From assembly GCA_022763185.1 (NCBI GenBank), contig JALEGL010000015.1, positions 62,001-126,000 of the forward strand: a DNA stretch of 64,000 bases, given 5' to 3'. The position numbers were made by a program, and so were the translations under genes. Shown piece after piece: positions 55,609 through 63,839 of the stretch. How positions within the stretch are numbered: the stretch's first letter is position 1; the number at the start of each line of letters is the position of its first letter. Under the pieces are notes generated by a model that was not told where the DNA came from, did not search any database, and saw nothing but the letters and a program-made list of their open reading frames with translations. Source of the DNA: a bacterium (GTDB lineage: Bacteria; Bdellovibrionota_G; JALEGL01).

Positions 55609-57132
55609 ATGTACCGCAACAATAAAAAAGGATTTACCTTGGTTGAACTCATGGTGTCTGTTGTCATTCTTGGCATACTTAGCGTTGTCACAGCTTTTTC
55701 TTACATCAAAATGATGCAGGAAATACGTTCAGCCGAAGCCATGGTTTACATCAGAAAAATCCACGATGCTCAAGTTACTTTTGCTTCTGCACCGCCTTCA
55801 CTTTACAGTCCCAGTTCAAGTTTTTGTAAACCACAAAATAGATTCTCTAAAATTGCATCCTCTACCTGTCCTCAAGGACAAGTCTGCAACGATATCAATG
55901 CAAAACCACCCTCAGGGAAAAAAGAGTACATTTATATCTACAGTACAAAAAGACAACATATTTTTGATGGATCTTGCGATGAATCTCAACACTATCAACG
56001 TTATGGCAGCTGGGAAGCATTAGGCATAACTGATTCTAATGAAGTTGCATCAAGTTACAATTTTAAAAATGAATTGAGTAATTTAATTGTGCCTATCGCG
56101 CAAGCAGGTTGGGGTAATTTTGTTAACGGTAACGGTAACGGTAACGGTAATGGTAATGGTAATGGTAATAACTCGAACAACGATAACAACTCCAGTGGCA
56201 GTAGTGATCCAGACCATCATTTAAACTCTGATAACAATAACAATACCGGCAACAGCAGCAGCAACAATGGCAATGGCTCTTCTCCCGCTGGTGAATGCAG
56301 TGCAGGACAAAACTCTGGAAACAGTAGTCAGGGATGTAACAATAATAATGGTAATAACGGTAATAACGGCAATAACGGCAATAACGGAAATAGTGGTAAC
56401 AATGGGAATAATGATAATGATTATGCCAACAATAACTCTGGCAATGATGACCCTGACCATCATTTAAACTCTGATAACAATAACAATACCGGCAACAGCA
56501 GCAGTAACAATGGCAATGGCTCTTCCCCCGCTGGTGAATGCAGCAGCGGACAAAACTCTGGAAACAGTAGTCAAGGATGTAACAATAACAATGGAAACAA
56601 TGGTAATAACGGGAACAGTGGCAACAATGGGAATAATGACAATGATTATGCTAACAATGACTCTGATGATAATGATAGCAATCAAGATGTTTCTGACGCA
56701 AATGAAAATAATCAAGATTTGAATAACGACGCTGAACAAAACAACAACAATGATATTGCCCAAAACCAGCCTTTATCAAATGACGATTACAGCATCCCTT
56801 CTAACCCAGTTAGCGTTGAACAAACAGAAGAAATCAGCGTTATTCGGATTCCTGACCCACTGCATTTTTCTTTCTTTGCAGCACAAGATGCCACAGTTAT
56901 GGATGCATACAATGTTGATCATTTAAATAAAACCATCACTGTTTTTGCCGTTGCTGATACAGATGGTGACTATGCCGATGGTAACTTTACCTTTCCAGAA
57001 ATTTATGAACAGGACCTGGGTAATCCAAGAAGTCATGGTAAAGTATGGACGATTTCAAGAAGTATTTATATTGACGCCAATGGAGAAGTACAAACAACAG
57101 GCGGTATACACCACTCTAACAAGGGTGAATAG
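55609..57132 (+). CDS. Pilin 2: type IV pilin-like protein with Asn/Gly-rich repeats
   Basis: A 507-residue protein. ATG 55609 gives the short leader MYRNNKKG and then FTLVELMVSVVILGIL. The Cys-containing N-terminal domain matches pilin 1 (RFSKIASSTC, INAKPPSGKKEYIYIYST, GSWEALG). Residues ~170-400 are low-complexity: Gly-Asn dipeptides, then two ~80-residue copies starting DPDHHLNSDNNNN, each with ECS...QGC Cys pairs and GNN triplets, then an Asp/Asn stretch. The C-terminal domain again matches pilin 1 (VADTDGDYADGNFTFPEIYE) and ends HSNKGE. Such size and composition are far from a standard pilin; a surface-exposed flexible stalk is inferred. Confidence 0.8.
   Translation: MYRNNKKGFTLVELMVSVVILGILSVVTAFSYIKMMQEIRSAEAMVYIRKIHDAQVTFASAPPSLYSPSSSFCKPQNRFSKIASSTCPQGQVCNDINAKPPSGKKEYIYIYSTKRQHIFDGSCDESQHYQRYGSWEALGITDSNEVASSYNFKNELSNLIVPIAQAGWGNFVNGNGNGNGNGNGNGNNSNNDNNSSGSSDPDHHLNSDNNNNTGNSSSNNGNGSSPAGECSAGQNSGNSSQGCNNNNGNNGNNGNNGNNGNSGNNGNNDNDYANNNSGNDDPDHHLNSDNNNNTGNSSSNNGNGSSPAGECSSGQNSGNSSQGCNNNNGNNGNNGNSGNNGNNDNDYANNDSDDNDSNQDVSDANENNQDLNNDAEQNNNNDIAQNQPLSNDDYSIPSNPVSVEQTEEISVIRIPDPLHFSFFAAQDATVMDAYNVDHLNKTITVFAVADTDGDYADGNFTFPEIYEQDLGNPRSHGKVWTISRSIYIDANGEVQTTGGIHHSNKGE
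56128..56169 (+). repeat. Hexanucleotide repeat (GGTAAY)7 in pilin 2
   Basis: Seven in-frame copies of GGTAAC/GGTAAT encode Gly-Asn dipeptides. Length changes in units of six would keep the frame and alter only the stalk length. Confidence 0.9.
56206..56670 (+). repeat. 243-bp tandem duplication in pilin 2
   Basis: Two near-identical copies begin at 56206 and 56449 (period 243 bases, 81 codons). They differ mostly at third positions and in the number of GGN-AAT-AAC nonamers; the second copy is slightly shorter. Silent differences show that the duplication is not brand new. Confidence 0.9.
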
Positions 57133-57203
57133 AACACTATTCTTCACATAAATACTAAAAACTGCAGTTTTGTATCTGGATTTTGTCACAGTAACCCTTT
57201 ATA

Positions 57204-57731
57204 ATGAAGACCTTGATGAAACATTTTATTAAAGTTTTTCTCTGTTCAAGCTTGATTTCTGCCACTTTATTTTTTCAAAGCTGTTTTGATATCGCCTTGA
57301 ATGATTTGGATGCCAATGATTTTATTGATCCCAACCTTGTCACGCCTACTCCCACTGGTCCGGTCACACCCACATTTGAAAATGATATTTTACCTGCCTT
57401 TACTTCTGCTTCATGTACCAGCTCAGGCTGTCATGGCAATGGTGCAGTGCAAGCTTCTGGATCTAATCCCCCTGGCTTAAATTTACAAATTGGCGATGGC
57501 GCCCCCAGTGGTCCCAATGAAGATACTGCTCAATATTTGTATGATTTTTTATTGGGAAACAATGGCAATACCCTTTATGTTGATACCGGCGCTGCGCAAA
57601 GCAGTTTTCTTTTAACCTATCCTCAATCCACCGGCAGTACCCACGCAGGTGGCCCCAGTGCCTGGGGAGGAACAGGTAGCAGCAACTATCAAACGGTATT
57701 GGCCTGGATACAAGCTGGCGCACCGTTTTAA
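57204..57731 (+). CDS. Cytochrome c-like lipoprotein with CX4CH motif
   Basis: A 175-residue lipoprotein (signal ending LFFQSC). A Thr/Pro-rich linker (PTPTGPVTPTF) leads to a domain starting FENDILPAFTSASCTSSGCH. The pair is C-x4-CH rather than CxxCH. A similar opening is common in bacterial cytochrome-c-like domains of surface lipoproteins, so covalent heme is likely but not proven. The domain ends with VLAWIQAGAPF, the typical closing helix. It lies 71 bases after pilin 2 on the same strand. A second ATG at 57216 may be the true start, because TATAAT overlaps the first. Confidence 0.7.
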   Translation: MKTLMKHFIKVFLCSSLISATLFFQSCFDIALNDLDANDFIDPNLVTPTPTGPVTPTFENDILPAFTSASCTSSGCHGNGAVQASGSNPPGLNLQIGDGAPSGPNEDTAQYLYDFLLGNNGNTLYVDTGAAQSSFLLTYPQSTGSTHAGGPSAWGGTGSSNYQTVLAWIQAGAPF

Positions 57732-57741
57732 GCCGTTTTCT

Positions 57742-57930
57742 GAGAGGGAAAAACGCTTTTCCCCTCTTGTCGAAAACGCGGTTTCCGACATATTCATAAA
57801 GCTATACTTGTGAAGAGTAAGGCATTGCCTTACGAAGAGCTAGTATAACTTATGCCGCCCACGGCACCCTTTGCGCTCGCAAGCGCTATCGCAGTGCTTG
57901 CTCGTTCTTTACCAAAAGGTTCCCGACACT
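57742..57930. repeat. Cluster of consecutive hairpins in a 359-base spacer
   Basis: Between the cytochrome-like gene and proS the spacer is more GC-rich than its surroundings and holds at least four inverted repeats. They are: GAGaGGGAAAA with TTTTCCCCTC (57742-57766); GTCGAAAAC-gcg-GTTTCCGAC (57769-57789, one mismatch); an outer CATAA..TATACT/AGTATAACTTATG pair (57795-57808 with 57842-57854) enclosing GTAAGGC-att-GCCTTAC (57817-57833); and GCGCT/AGCGC near 57881-57895. No ORF is convincing here. It may be a mobile-element remnant or structured RNA. Confidence 0.45.
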
Positions 57931-58044
57931 ATATTGATAATCAAAATTATTTTTATGCAACATGAAGGCCTTGAGGGCTTTAGCCCAATCAGCCGAATGT
58001 TCATAAAAATAATTTTACTGGATTTTAAAAATACCTAAAAAAAG

Positions 58045-58081
58045 GGGACAGCTACCTTTTTATTAAAAAGGTAGCTGTCCC
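58045..58081 (-). terminator. Intrinsic terminator of proS, sharing arms with 11676-11717
   Basis: GGGACAGCTACCTTTTT and its exact complement form a 17-bp stem with a 3-base loop. On the minus strand it is followed by C and seven Ts, so it ends the proS transcript. The arm GGACAGCTACCTT is shared with the terminator 46 kb away. Confidence 0.88.
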
Positions 58082-58090
58082 TGAAATAAA

Positions 58091-59806
58091 CTAAGCCTGT
58101 TTAAAAATACCATGCAACAAGTCTTTCAACTGATCTGGGTTGACCAGTTTTTTTCCTTGTTCTGTTCGCTGTTTGATTTCAACTTTGCCTTCAGCCAAAG
58201 CTTTGGCACCCACCGTGATCTGTACCGGGATGCCCAATAAATCGGCATCTTTAAATTTTCCACCCGTGCCCATTTTACGATCATCGTACAAGACGTCATA
58301 GCCCAAAGATTTGAGTTGCTCATACACAGTATCGGCTGTTTCTTGAACATCCCCTGGTTTATGATCTGTACTGATTAAATAAATATCAAAGGGAGCCAAA
58401 GCTTTTGGCCAAACAATGCCAAATTCATCATGATTTTGTTCTATCGCCGCGGCCGCTGTTCTGGCAATACCAATACCATAGCAGCCCATGACCATGGGCT
58501 GCTGTTTGCCATTTTCATCTAAAAAGTTGGCGCCTAGTGTTTCACTGTACTTCGTGCCCAGCTTAAACACATGACCCACTTCAATGCCCCGTTCAATGTT
58601 AATGGGAGTTTTGCATTTTGGACAAGCGTCACCGGCTTTGACTTCACTCAGTAAAACATGCTGATCCAAATTAAAATCTTGTCCCGCAACAACACCTCTG
58701 GTGTGATAACCTTCTTTGTTACCGCCACTGGTGTAGGCCTGACCCTCAACAATAAATTTATCAACAATCACTGCTTCCAATGCATCTGCCTTAATGTTTT
58801 GAGGACCAATAGAACCTGGATAAACACCCACCAATTGCTTTACTTTTTCTTCTTCAGGCAAACGCATGTGTTGACCCTTAAGATAACGGAGTAAGGCAAT
58901 TTCATTGAGATCTCTATCTCCTGGCAAGACCACGGCATAGAACTTGGAATCCACTTCCACAATCAAAGTTTTTAAAACGGTGTTGAGTTCAATATTTAAA
59001 AAGTCTGCCACCTCTTTGGTTTTTTTCATATTGGGCGTGTGTACATCTTCTTGCTTGATCTGATCTGGATTATTCACGACTTGATCAATGTAAGCATCGG
59101 CCTTCTCACTGTTGGCCGCATAGTCACAGCTGCTGCACACCAAAACCGCATCTTCGCCAGTCTTGGCCATGACCATGAATTCTTGTGAGAGCTGCCCACC
59201 AATGTTACCTGAGTCAGCTTCTACGGCTTTAAAACGCACACCACATCGGGTAAAAATGTTTTGATAGGCCTTAAACATTTTTTGATAACTTTCATCCGCT
59301 GCTTCAGAGCTGACATCAAAACTGTAAGCATCTTTCATGGTAAATTCACGCGAGCGCATCACACCAAAGCGTGGTCTGACTTCATCTCTAAACTTGCTTT
59401 GAATTTGGTATAAATTCACTGGCAGCTGCTTGTAAGACTGAATCTCACGGCGAACTAAATCAGTGATGGCTTCTTCGTGTGTGGGTGCAAAACAGTACTC
59501 TCTGTCTTTTCTATCCTTGATTCTTAACAGCTCTTTACCCGTGCTTTCCCAACGGCCACTTTCTTCCCACAACTCTTTAGGGTGAATAGCCGGTAAAGAG
59601 ACTTCCATGGCGCCGGCAGCGTTCATTTCTTCACGCACGATTTGCTCAACTTTACGAAACACTTTTAAACCCAAGGGCAAGACATCATAAATGCCGGCGG
59701 CAAGCTGACGAATCATGCCGGCTCTTAGCATCAGTTGGTGACTGACAATTTCTGCTTCTGCTGGAACTTCCTTTTGGGTAGGACAAAAAAACTGCGAAAA
59801 CTTCAT
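58091..59806 (-). CDS. proS: Prolyl-tRNA synthetase
   Basis: A 571-residue class II aminoacyl-tRNA synthetase of the bacterial type with the inserted editing domain (middle region, VADFLNIELNTVLKTLIVE to YTSGGNKEGYHTRGVVAG). N-terminal motifs include RAGMIRQLAAGIYDVLPLG, FAPTHEEAITDLV and FRDEVRPRFGVMRSREFTMK. The C-terminal anticodon domain starts at APFDIYLI. Length is normal for the family. Monocistronic, ended by a strong terminator. Confidence 0.98.
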   Translation of the reverse strand: MKFSQFFCPTQKEVPAEAEIVSHQLMLRAGMIRQLAAGIYDVLPLGLKVFRKVEQIVREEMNAAGAMEVSLPAIHPKELWEESGRWESTGKELLRIKDRKDREYCFAPTHEEAITDLVRREIQSYKQLPVNLYQIQSKFRDEVRPRFGVMRSREFTMKDAYSFDVSSEAADESYQKMFKAYQNIFTRCGVRFKAVEADSGNIGGQLSQEFMVMAKTGEDAVLVCSSCDYAANSEKADAYIDQVVNNPDQIKQEDVHTPNMKKTKEVADFLNIELNTVLKTLIVEVDSKFYAVVLPGDRDLNEIALLRYLKGQHMRLPEEEKVKQLVGVYPGSIGPQNIKADALEAVIVDKFIVEGQAYTSGGNKEGYHTRGVVAGQDFNLDQHVLLSEVKAGDACPKCKTPINIERGIEVGHVFKLGTKYSETLGANFLDENGKQQPMVMGCYGIGIARTAAAAIEQNHDEFGIVWPKALAPFDIYLISTDHKPGDVQETADTVYEQLKSLGYDVLYDDRKMGTGGKFKDADLLGIPVQITVGAKALAEGKVEIKQRTEQGKKLVNPDQLKDLLHGIFKQA

Positions 59807-59890
59807 GTTTGTCCTATAACATAAATCAATTGTTTTTCTTACAATTACTTATCAAGTCCTCATAGAGTTTTTTCTAACAAGCAAAAATCT

Positions 59891-60388
59891 TTAGGGTTTT
59901 ATCAAAGTGCTTCCTATTGTGATGAGGTAGGTGCCATGCAACAAAAAACCTTGTTTATCAAAATATTGTGTATAGTACGGTTTATTTGTTTCTTCATTTT
60001 CTTGAGGTAGAAAAAAAACATTCTGCAAACATACATACTGTTCGGTTTTTGCTGCCTCTTCCAGTTTCTTGAGTATATTGCTATAATTTTGATCATGTTC
60101 TTTTACGCAATCATCATTTTCTTCATCACTATAAATATGTTGTTTTGAAATGTTGTACAACCCAAGGTCTGGAATTGCAATAAGAAAGCCCTCATAAGTG
60201 TATGGATTGGGCTCACTAATTTCAATACCTGGTTGAATAGCAAAAATTTCAACTTTAATGGTATCTTTTAGAACATTTCCACAAACCTCTTCCGTTGCAA
60301 TGAGTGAATTTTGTGCATATACAGCACTTGATATTAAAATTATGCTTATCGTTGTAAAAATAATTTTTGCACTTTTTTGAACTAACAT
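59891..60388 (-). CDS. Small secreted protein of unknown function
   Basis: A 165-residue protein behind a good AAGGGG ribosome site, with a signal peptide ending SSAVYAQ. The mature part has a beta-like region (IKVEIFAIQPGIEI, YEGFLIAIPDLGLY), an acidic stretch (SDEENDDC) and three Cys. No family is recognised. It lies on the strand opposite phoH and is the upstream neighbour of proS. Confidence 0.6.
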   Translation of the reverse strand: MLVQKSAKIIFTTISIILISSAVYAQNSLIATEEVCGNVLKDTIKVEIFAIQPGIEISEPNPYTYEGFLIAIPDLGLYNISKQHIYSDEENDDCVKEHDQNYSNILKKLEEAAKTEQYVCLQNVFFLPQENEETNKPYYTQYFDKQGFLLHGTYLITIGSTLIKP

Positions 60389-60710
60389 TTTATCCCCTTA
60401 TATTTATTGTATTGTTTACTTACACTCAAGCTTTTTTGACTCGCGTTTTTTGATGCATCATCAAAATTCACATTGGCCGGCTGCTGTCCAGCACCCATGA
60501 AAATTACATCCACCGCTTTTTTATAATTTAAAGTTAAATGATATCAATCCCCATTAAAAGCAGAACCAAGACCGACATATTATATCTTTCATTTTAATTC
60601 AATCTCTTTTTTATTGTTTTGTCATCGATACTTGTATGGATTTGTATACTTTTTAGATGAATAGAAAATAAACACGACTGCATATTTTTTCCCTGTATTT
60701 TTGCTGAATA

Positions 60711-60733
60711 TGATACAATAAGATTATCTTATT
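60711..60733 (+). promoter_or_regulatory. Extended -10 promoter with overlapping palindrome, upstream of phoH
   Basis: TGATACAAT (60711-60719) is an extended -10. AATAAGAT-t-ATCTTATT (60717-60733) is a perfect 8-1-8 inverted repeat over the expected start point, fit for a repressor site or a 5'-end hairpin. The leader to the phoH start would be ~95 bases. The remainder of 60389-60823 shows no gene. Confidence 0.45.
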
Positions 60734-60823
60734 AAGCATTACATATCTGTATGTCTTATTCCGTACACAAGAACTTATCCCTATTTTGGGTCATCAGGAT
60801 TATATCCAACAAAGGAGTTTTAT

Positions 60824-61807
60824 TTGAAAAAGCCTAAATTGATCAAACACGCATCCAATAACCCCGATCACGTTTTTGAACTGTCGCATCCTGAGTACGC
60901 ACAAAGCTTGTTTGGAGAAAATGATGGCAACTTAAAACTCATTGAAAAAACCTTCAATGTTGATATTTTGCCGCGTGGAACACAATTGCATTTTCAAGGC
61001 AATCCACAGAACATCAAAAAATCCATTGATACCCTTAGCCAGCTGCAAGCAGTTTTGGTTAAGCAAAAAAAGTTATCCCAAAAAGATATTGATATGCTGA
61101 TTCGTGGTGCTCAACATGGTCAAGATACGCAAATCAAGGATTATTATGACCATTCTCTGGGACAAAACAAACTCAACCAGGCCATTACCCCCAAAACTGA
61201 AAATCAAAAAACATACATTGATACCTTACAAAAATCCGATATTGTTTTTGCCTGGGGTCCAGCAGGTACCGGTAAAACCTATTTGGCCATGGCCATGGCG
61301 GTTGCAGCCCTACAAAAACGTTTGGTTAAAAAAATTATTTTAACTCGCCCCGCGGTTGAAGCCGGAGAAAAACTGGGCTTTTTACCCGGTGACTTGGCTG
61401 AAAAAGTCAACCCATACTTACGGCCTTTGCTGGATGCCTTGCATGACATGGTAGAAACCGAACGGGCTTTTTCCTTGATTGAGCGTGGTATTATAGAAGT
61501 GGCCCCTTTGGCTTTTATGCGTGGCCGGACCCTCAACAATGCTTTTGTGATTTTGGACGAAGCGCAAAACACCACTGCAGCTCAAATGAAAATGTTTTTA
61601 ACCCGCTTAGGTTTTGGCAGTAAAGCTGTGATTACCGGTGACGTTACCCAAATCGATTTACCCAGAGGGGATGCTTCTGGTTTGGTTGAAGCTTTAGATA
61701 TTTTAAAAAATGTTCCTGGTATTGGTTTTGCCAAACTAGACAGAAAAGATGTGGTGCGTAACCCCTTGGTGCAAAAAATAGTTGAAGCTTACGAGCTAAA
61801 CACATAA
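60824..61807 (+). CDS. PhoH-family ATPase (PhoL)
   Basis: A 327-residue cytoplasmic ATPase of the PhoH/PhoL family. An N-terminal KH-like part (FNVDILPRGTQLHFQGNPQN) precedes the ATPase core with GPAGTGKTYLAMAMA, RPAVEAGEKLGFLPGD, VILDEAQNTTAAQMKMFLTR and TGDVTQIDLPRG. It starts with TTG, shown by AAAGGAG seven bases upstream and no ATG nearby. It precedes ybeY by 9 bases; the phoH-ybeY-lnt order is widely conserved and links it to RNA metabolism. Confidence 0.93.
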   Translation: MKKPKLIKHASNNPDHVFELSHPEYAQSLFGENDGNLKLIEKTFNVDILPRGTQLHFQGNPQNIKKSIDTLSQLQAVLVKQKKLSQKDIDMLIRGAQHGQDTQIKDYYDHSLGQNKLNQAITPKTENQKTYIDTLQKSDIVFAWGPAGTGKTYLAMAMAVAALQKRLVKKIILTRPAVEAGEKLGFLPGDLAEKVNPYLRPLLDALHDMVETERAFSLIERGIIEVAPLAFMRGRTLNNAFVILDEAQNTTAAQMKMFLTRLGFGSKAVITGDVTQIDLPRGDASGLVEALDILKNVPGIGFAKLDRKDVVRNPLVQKIVEAYELNT

Positions 61808-61816
61808 AAGCTTAAT

Positions 61817-62272
61817 GTGCACAATCAACATAATGTTTTAAGCTCTAGCGAGCACCCGGATTGGGAAATTTTTGAACAGCAAGCCCAACATGATTTGAAA
61901 CACTTGCTCACATGGCAACAGCAACAAGCCAGTGAAGTTTCTGTTGCTTTTGTTGCTGAATCTACCATCCAACAGCTGAATTTGGACTATAGACAAAAAA
62001 ACAAGCCCACCGATGTGCTGTCTTTTGAGCAAGATGAAAGTTTTGGTGAATACCATTGTTTAGGTGATATCATCATTTGTGTGCCCATAGCCCAAAAGCA
62101 AGCTGTAGAAAAATCTGTAACTTTAGCGGATGAAATAAGACTTTTGCTCACACATGGCTTTTTGCATCTCTTAGGCTACGATCATGCTGAAGCGGAAGAA
62201 GAAAAAATTATGTTTGCATTGCAAGATGAACTGGTGCAAAAACTCAAGCAAACTGCTATATCTTCTCAATAA
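61817..62272 (+). CDS. ybeY: Endoribonuclease YbeY
   Basis: A 151-residue metal-dependent endoribonuclease acting in 16S rRNA 3'-end maturation and ribosome quality control. Landmarks are LNLDYRQKNKPTDVLSFEQD, LGDIIICVP and the zinc motif LLTHGFLHLLGYDHAEAEEE (H-x3-H-x5-H). It starts with GTG 61817. It is co-transcribed between the PhoH-like gene and lnt. Confidence 0.95.
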   Translation: MHNQHNVLSSSEHPDWEIFEQQAQHDLKHLLTWQQQQASEVSVAFVAESTIQQLNLDYRQKNKPTDVLSFEQDESFGEYHCLGDIIICVPIAQKQAVEKSVTLADEIRLLLTHGFLHLLGYDHAEAEEEKIMFALQDELVQKLKQTAISSQ

Positions 62273-62273
62273 A

Positions 62274-63839
62274 ATGAACTTCAATCTTTTCTGCAATTAT
62301 AAACCTTACCTTATCTACGCTACATGCATTGTGTTATGGGTTTTTTCATTTCCGGCCACCTATGACGGTCAGTTGATCAGCCCACCCTGGCTCAATGCTT
62401 TTTGTGTGACTTTTTATTTTTTATTTTTTTTAGCCAGCATACACAATAAAAAACCCAAAGCGGCTTTTAAAACTGCTTTTTTCCTAACCTTTATTGCTTA
62501 CTGTTTTGTTCTCAATTGGATCAGGATTTCTATGCATGAGCATGCCGGTATGCCTTTATGGCAAGCACAAATTGCGCTTATTATGGCTTCTGCAATTGTT
62601 GCTCTATATCCTGCTTTGGCTGCAACTGCATATGCTTACTGTTCATCTTGGACAATATCCAAAAGACAAAAAGTCTTACTGGGTATTCTTTGTTTTTCTA
62701 GCATGGAGTGGCTCAGACAAGTGACACCCTTTGGTGGGTTTCCCTGGGTGATGCCCGGCTATGGCTTGCATGCCTTATCTGCCCTTTGTCAAATCAGCTC
62801 GGTTTTGGGTGTCTTGGGTTTAACGGTGGCTTTGTATGTATTTCAATTTTATCTCTTTCAGGCCGTGCTTGATCGATCTTTACGTTTGGGGCTTGTAACG
62901 ATTCTTTTACCCTCAATACTGTGGCTTGCAGGCTTGGCTCAAATTCACCAGGTTCAATCTTTAAAGGTTAAAACACTGAATATGGCTTGGATTCAGGGCA
63001 ATATTCCTCAAAGCTTAAAGTGGACAACCCAAGGAAAAACCATGGCCATGGAGGTTTACAACTCACTGTCCAAAGAACATGTAGCTCGTGGAGCAGAGAT
63101 TATTGTTTGGCCAGAAGCTGCTGTAACCCAAGTCTACAATCAAGAACGACAAAAAAATCTTAAATTTAGTGCGGATTATTTGGAAAACAGCTACTTGTTA
63201 TTTGGGGCACCTTCATACACTTACAAAAACAAAAAACGGTATTTCCAAAACTCAGTATTTGCGGTCAATAAAGACAACCGCCTTTTAGCCCGCAGTGATA
63301 AGTTTCACTTGGTTCCTTTTGGGGAATATGTTCCTTTTCCTTTTAGTTTCATAGAAAAATTAATACCTGCCGCCGCCGGTAGTTTTATCTCTGGATCTGA
63401 ACAAGTCATTATAAAGCTTCCTCAAGCAAACTTTGGTACCTTGATCTGTTATGAAAGTTTATTTTCATACTTATCACGTCATGCTGTGATCCAGGGAGCG
63501 GATATTCTCATTAACCTCACCAACGATGCCTGGTTCAATGAAAGCTCTGGTCCCTATCAACACAAAATTTTTGCTAAATTTAGAGCCATAGAAACCCGGC
63601 GTAGCCTAGTCAGAGCCGCCAATACCGGTATCTCAACTTGGTTTGATGCCACTGGCAAACAATACCAGCACCTTGACTTGTTCAAACGCGGAAGTTTACA
63701 GGCCCAGATCCCAATCTATACATCACGTTCTTTTTATGTACGTTTTCCTCAACTCATGCTGTATATCATTGTCTTGGCATGGTTCATATTGTTGCTAAAT
63801 CTACAAAAAGCTCGTAAAGATAAACTGTGGCCCTTTTAG
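62274..63839 (+). CDS. lnt: Apolipoprotein N-acyltransferase
   Basis: A 521-residue inner-membrane enzyme that adds the third acyl chain to lipoproteins. ATG 62274, one base after the ybeY stop, is chosen; an in-frame start 30 codons upstream would overlap ybeY. About seven helices precede the nitrilase-like periplasmic domain. That domain has the catalytic Glu (VWPEAAVTQ), Lys (SDKFHLVPFGEYVP) and Cys (GTLICYESLF), and a final transmembrane helix. It serves the many lipoproteins encoded in this window. Confidence 0.96.
   Translation: MNFNLFCNYKPYLIYATCIVLWVFSFPATYDGQLISPPWLNAFCVTFYFLFFLASIHNKKPKAAFKTAFFLTFIAYCFVLNWIRISMHEHAGMPLWQAQIALIMASAIVALYPALAATAYAYCSSWTISKRQKVLLGILCFSSMEWLRQVTPFGGFPWVMPGYGLHALSALCQISSVLGVLGLTVALYVFQFYLFQAVLDRSLRLGLVTILLPSILWLAGLAQIHQVQSLKVKTLNMAWIQGNIPQSLKWTTQGKTMAMEVYNSLSKEHVARGAEIIVWPEAAVTQVYNQERQKNLKFSADYLENSYLLFGAPSYTYKNKKRYFQNSVFAVNKDNRLLARSDKFHLVPFGEYVPFPFSFIEKLIPAAAGSFISGSEQVIIKLPQANFGTLICYESLFSYLSRHAVIQGADILINLTNDAWFNESSGPYQHKIFAKFRAIETRRSLVRAANTGISTWFDATGKQYQHLDLFKRGSLQAQIPIYTSRSFYVRFPQLMLYIIVLAWFILLLNLQKARKDKLWPF

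Noticed and set aside
56206-56670. CRISPR-like or satellite array
   Set aside because: The repeats are in-frame coding repeats of a pilin, two long copies plus short codon repeats, without unique spacers.
56221-56763. Long reverse-strand ORFs rich in Ile and Val opposite the pilin 2 repeats
   Set aside because: They are mirror translations of Asn/Gly/Asp codon repeats, with no ribosome site and no independent coding signal.
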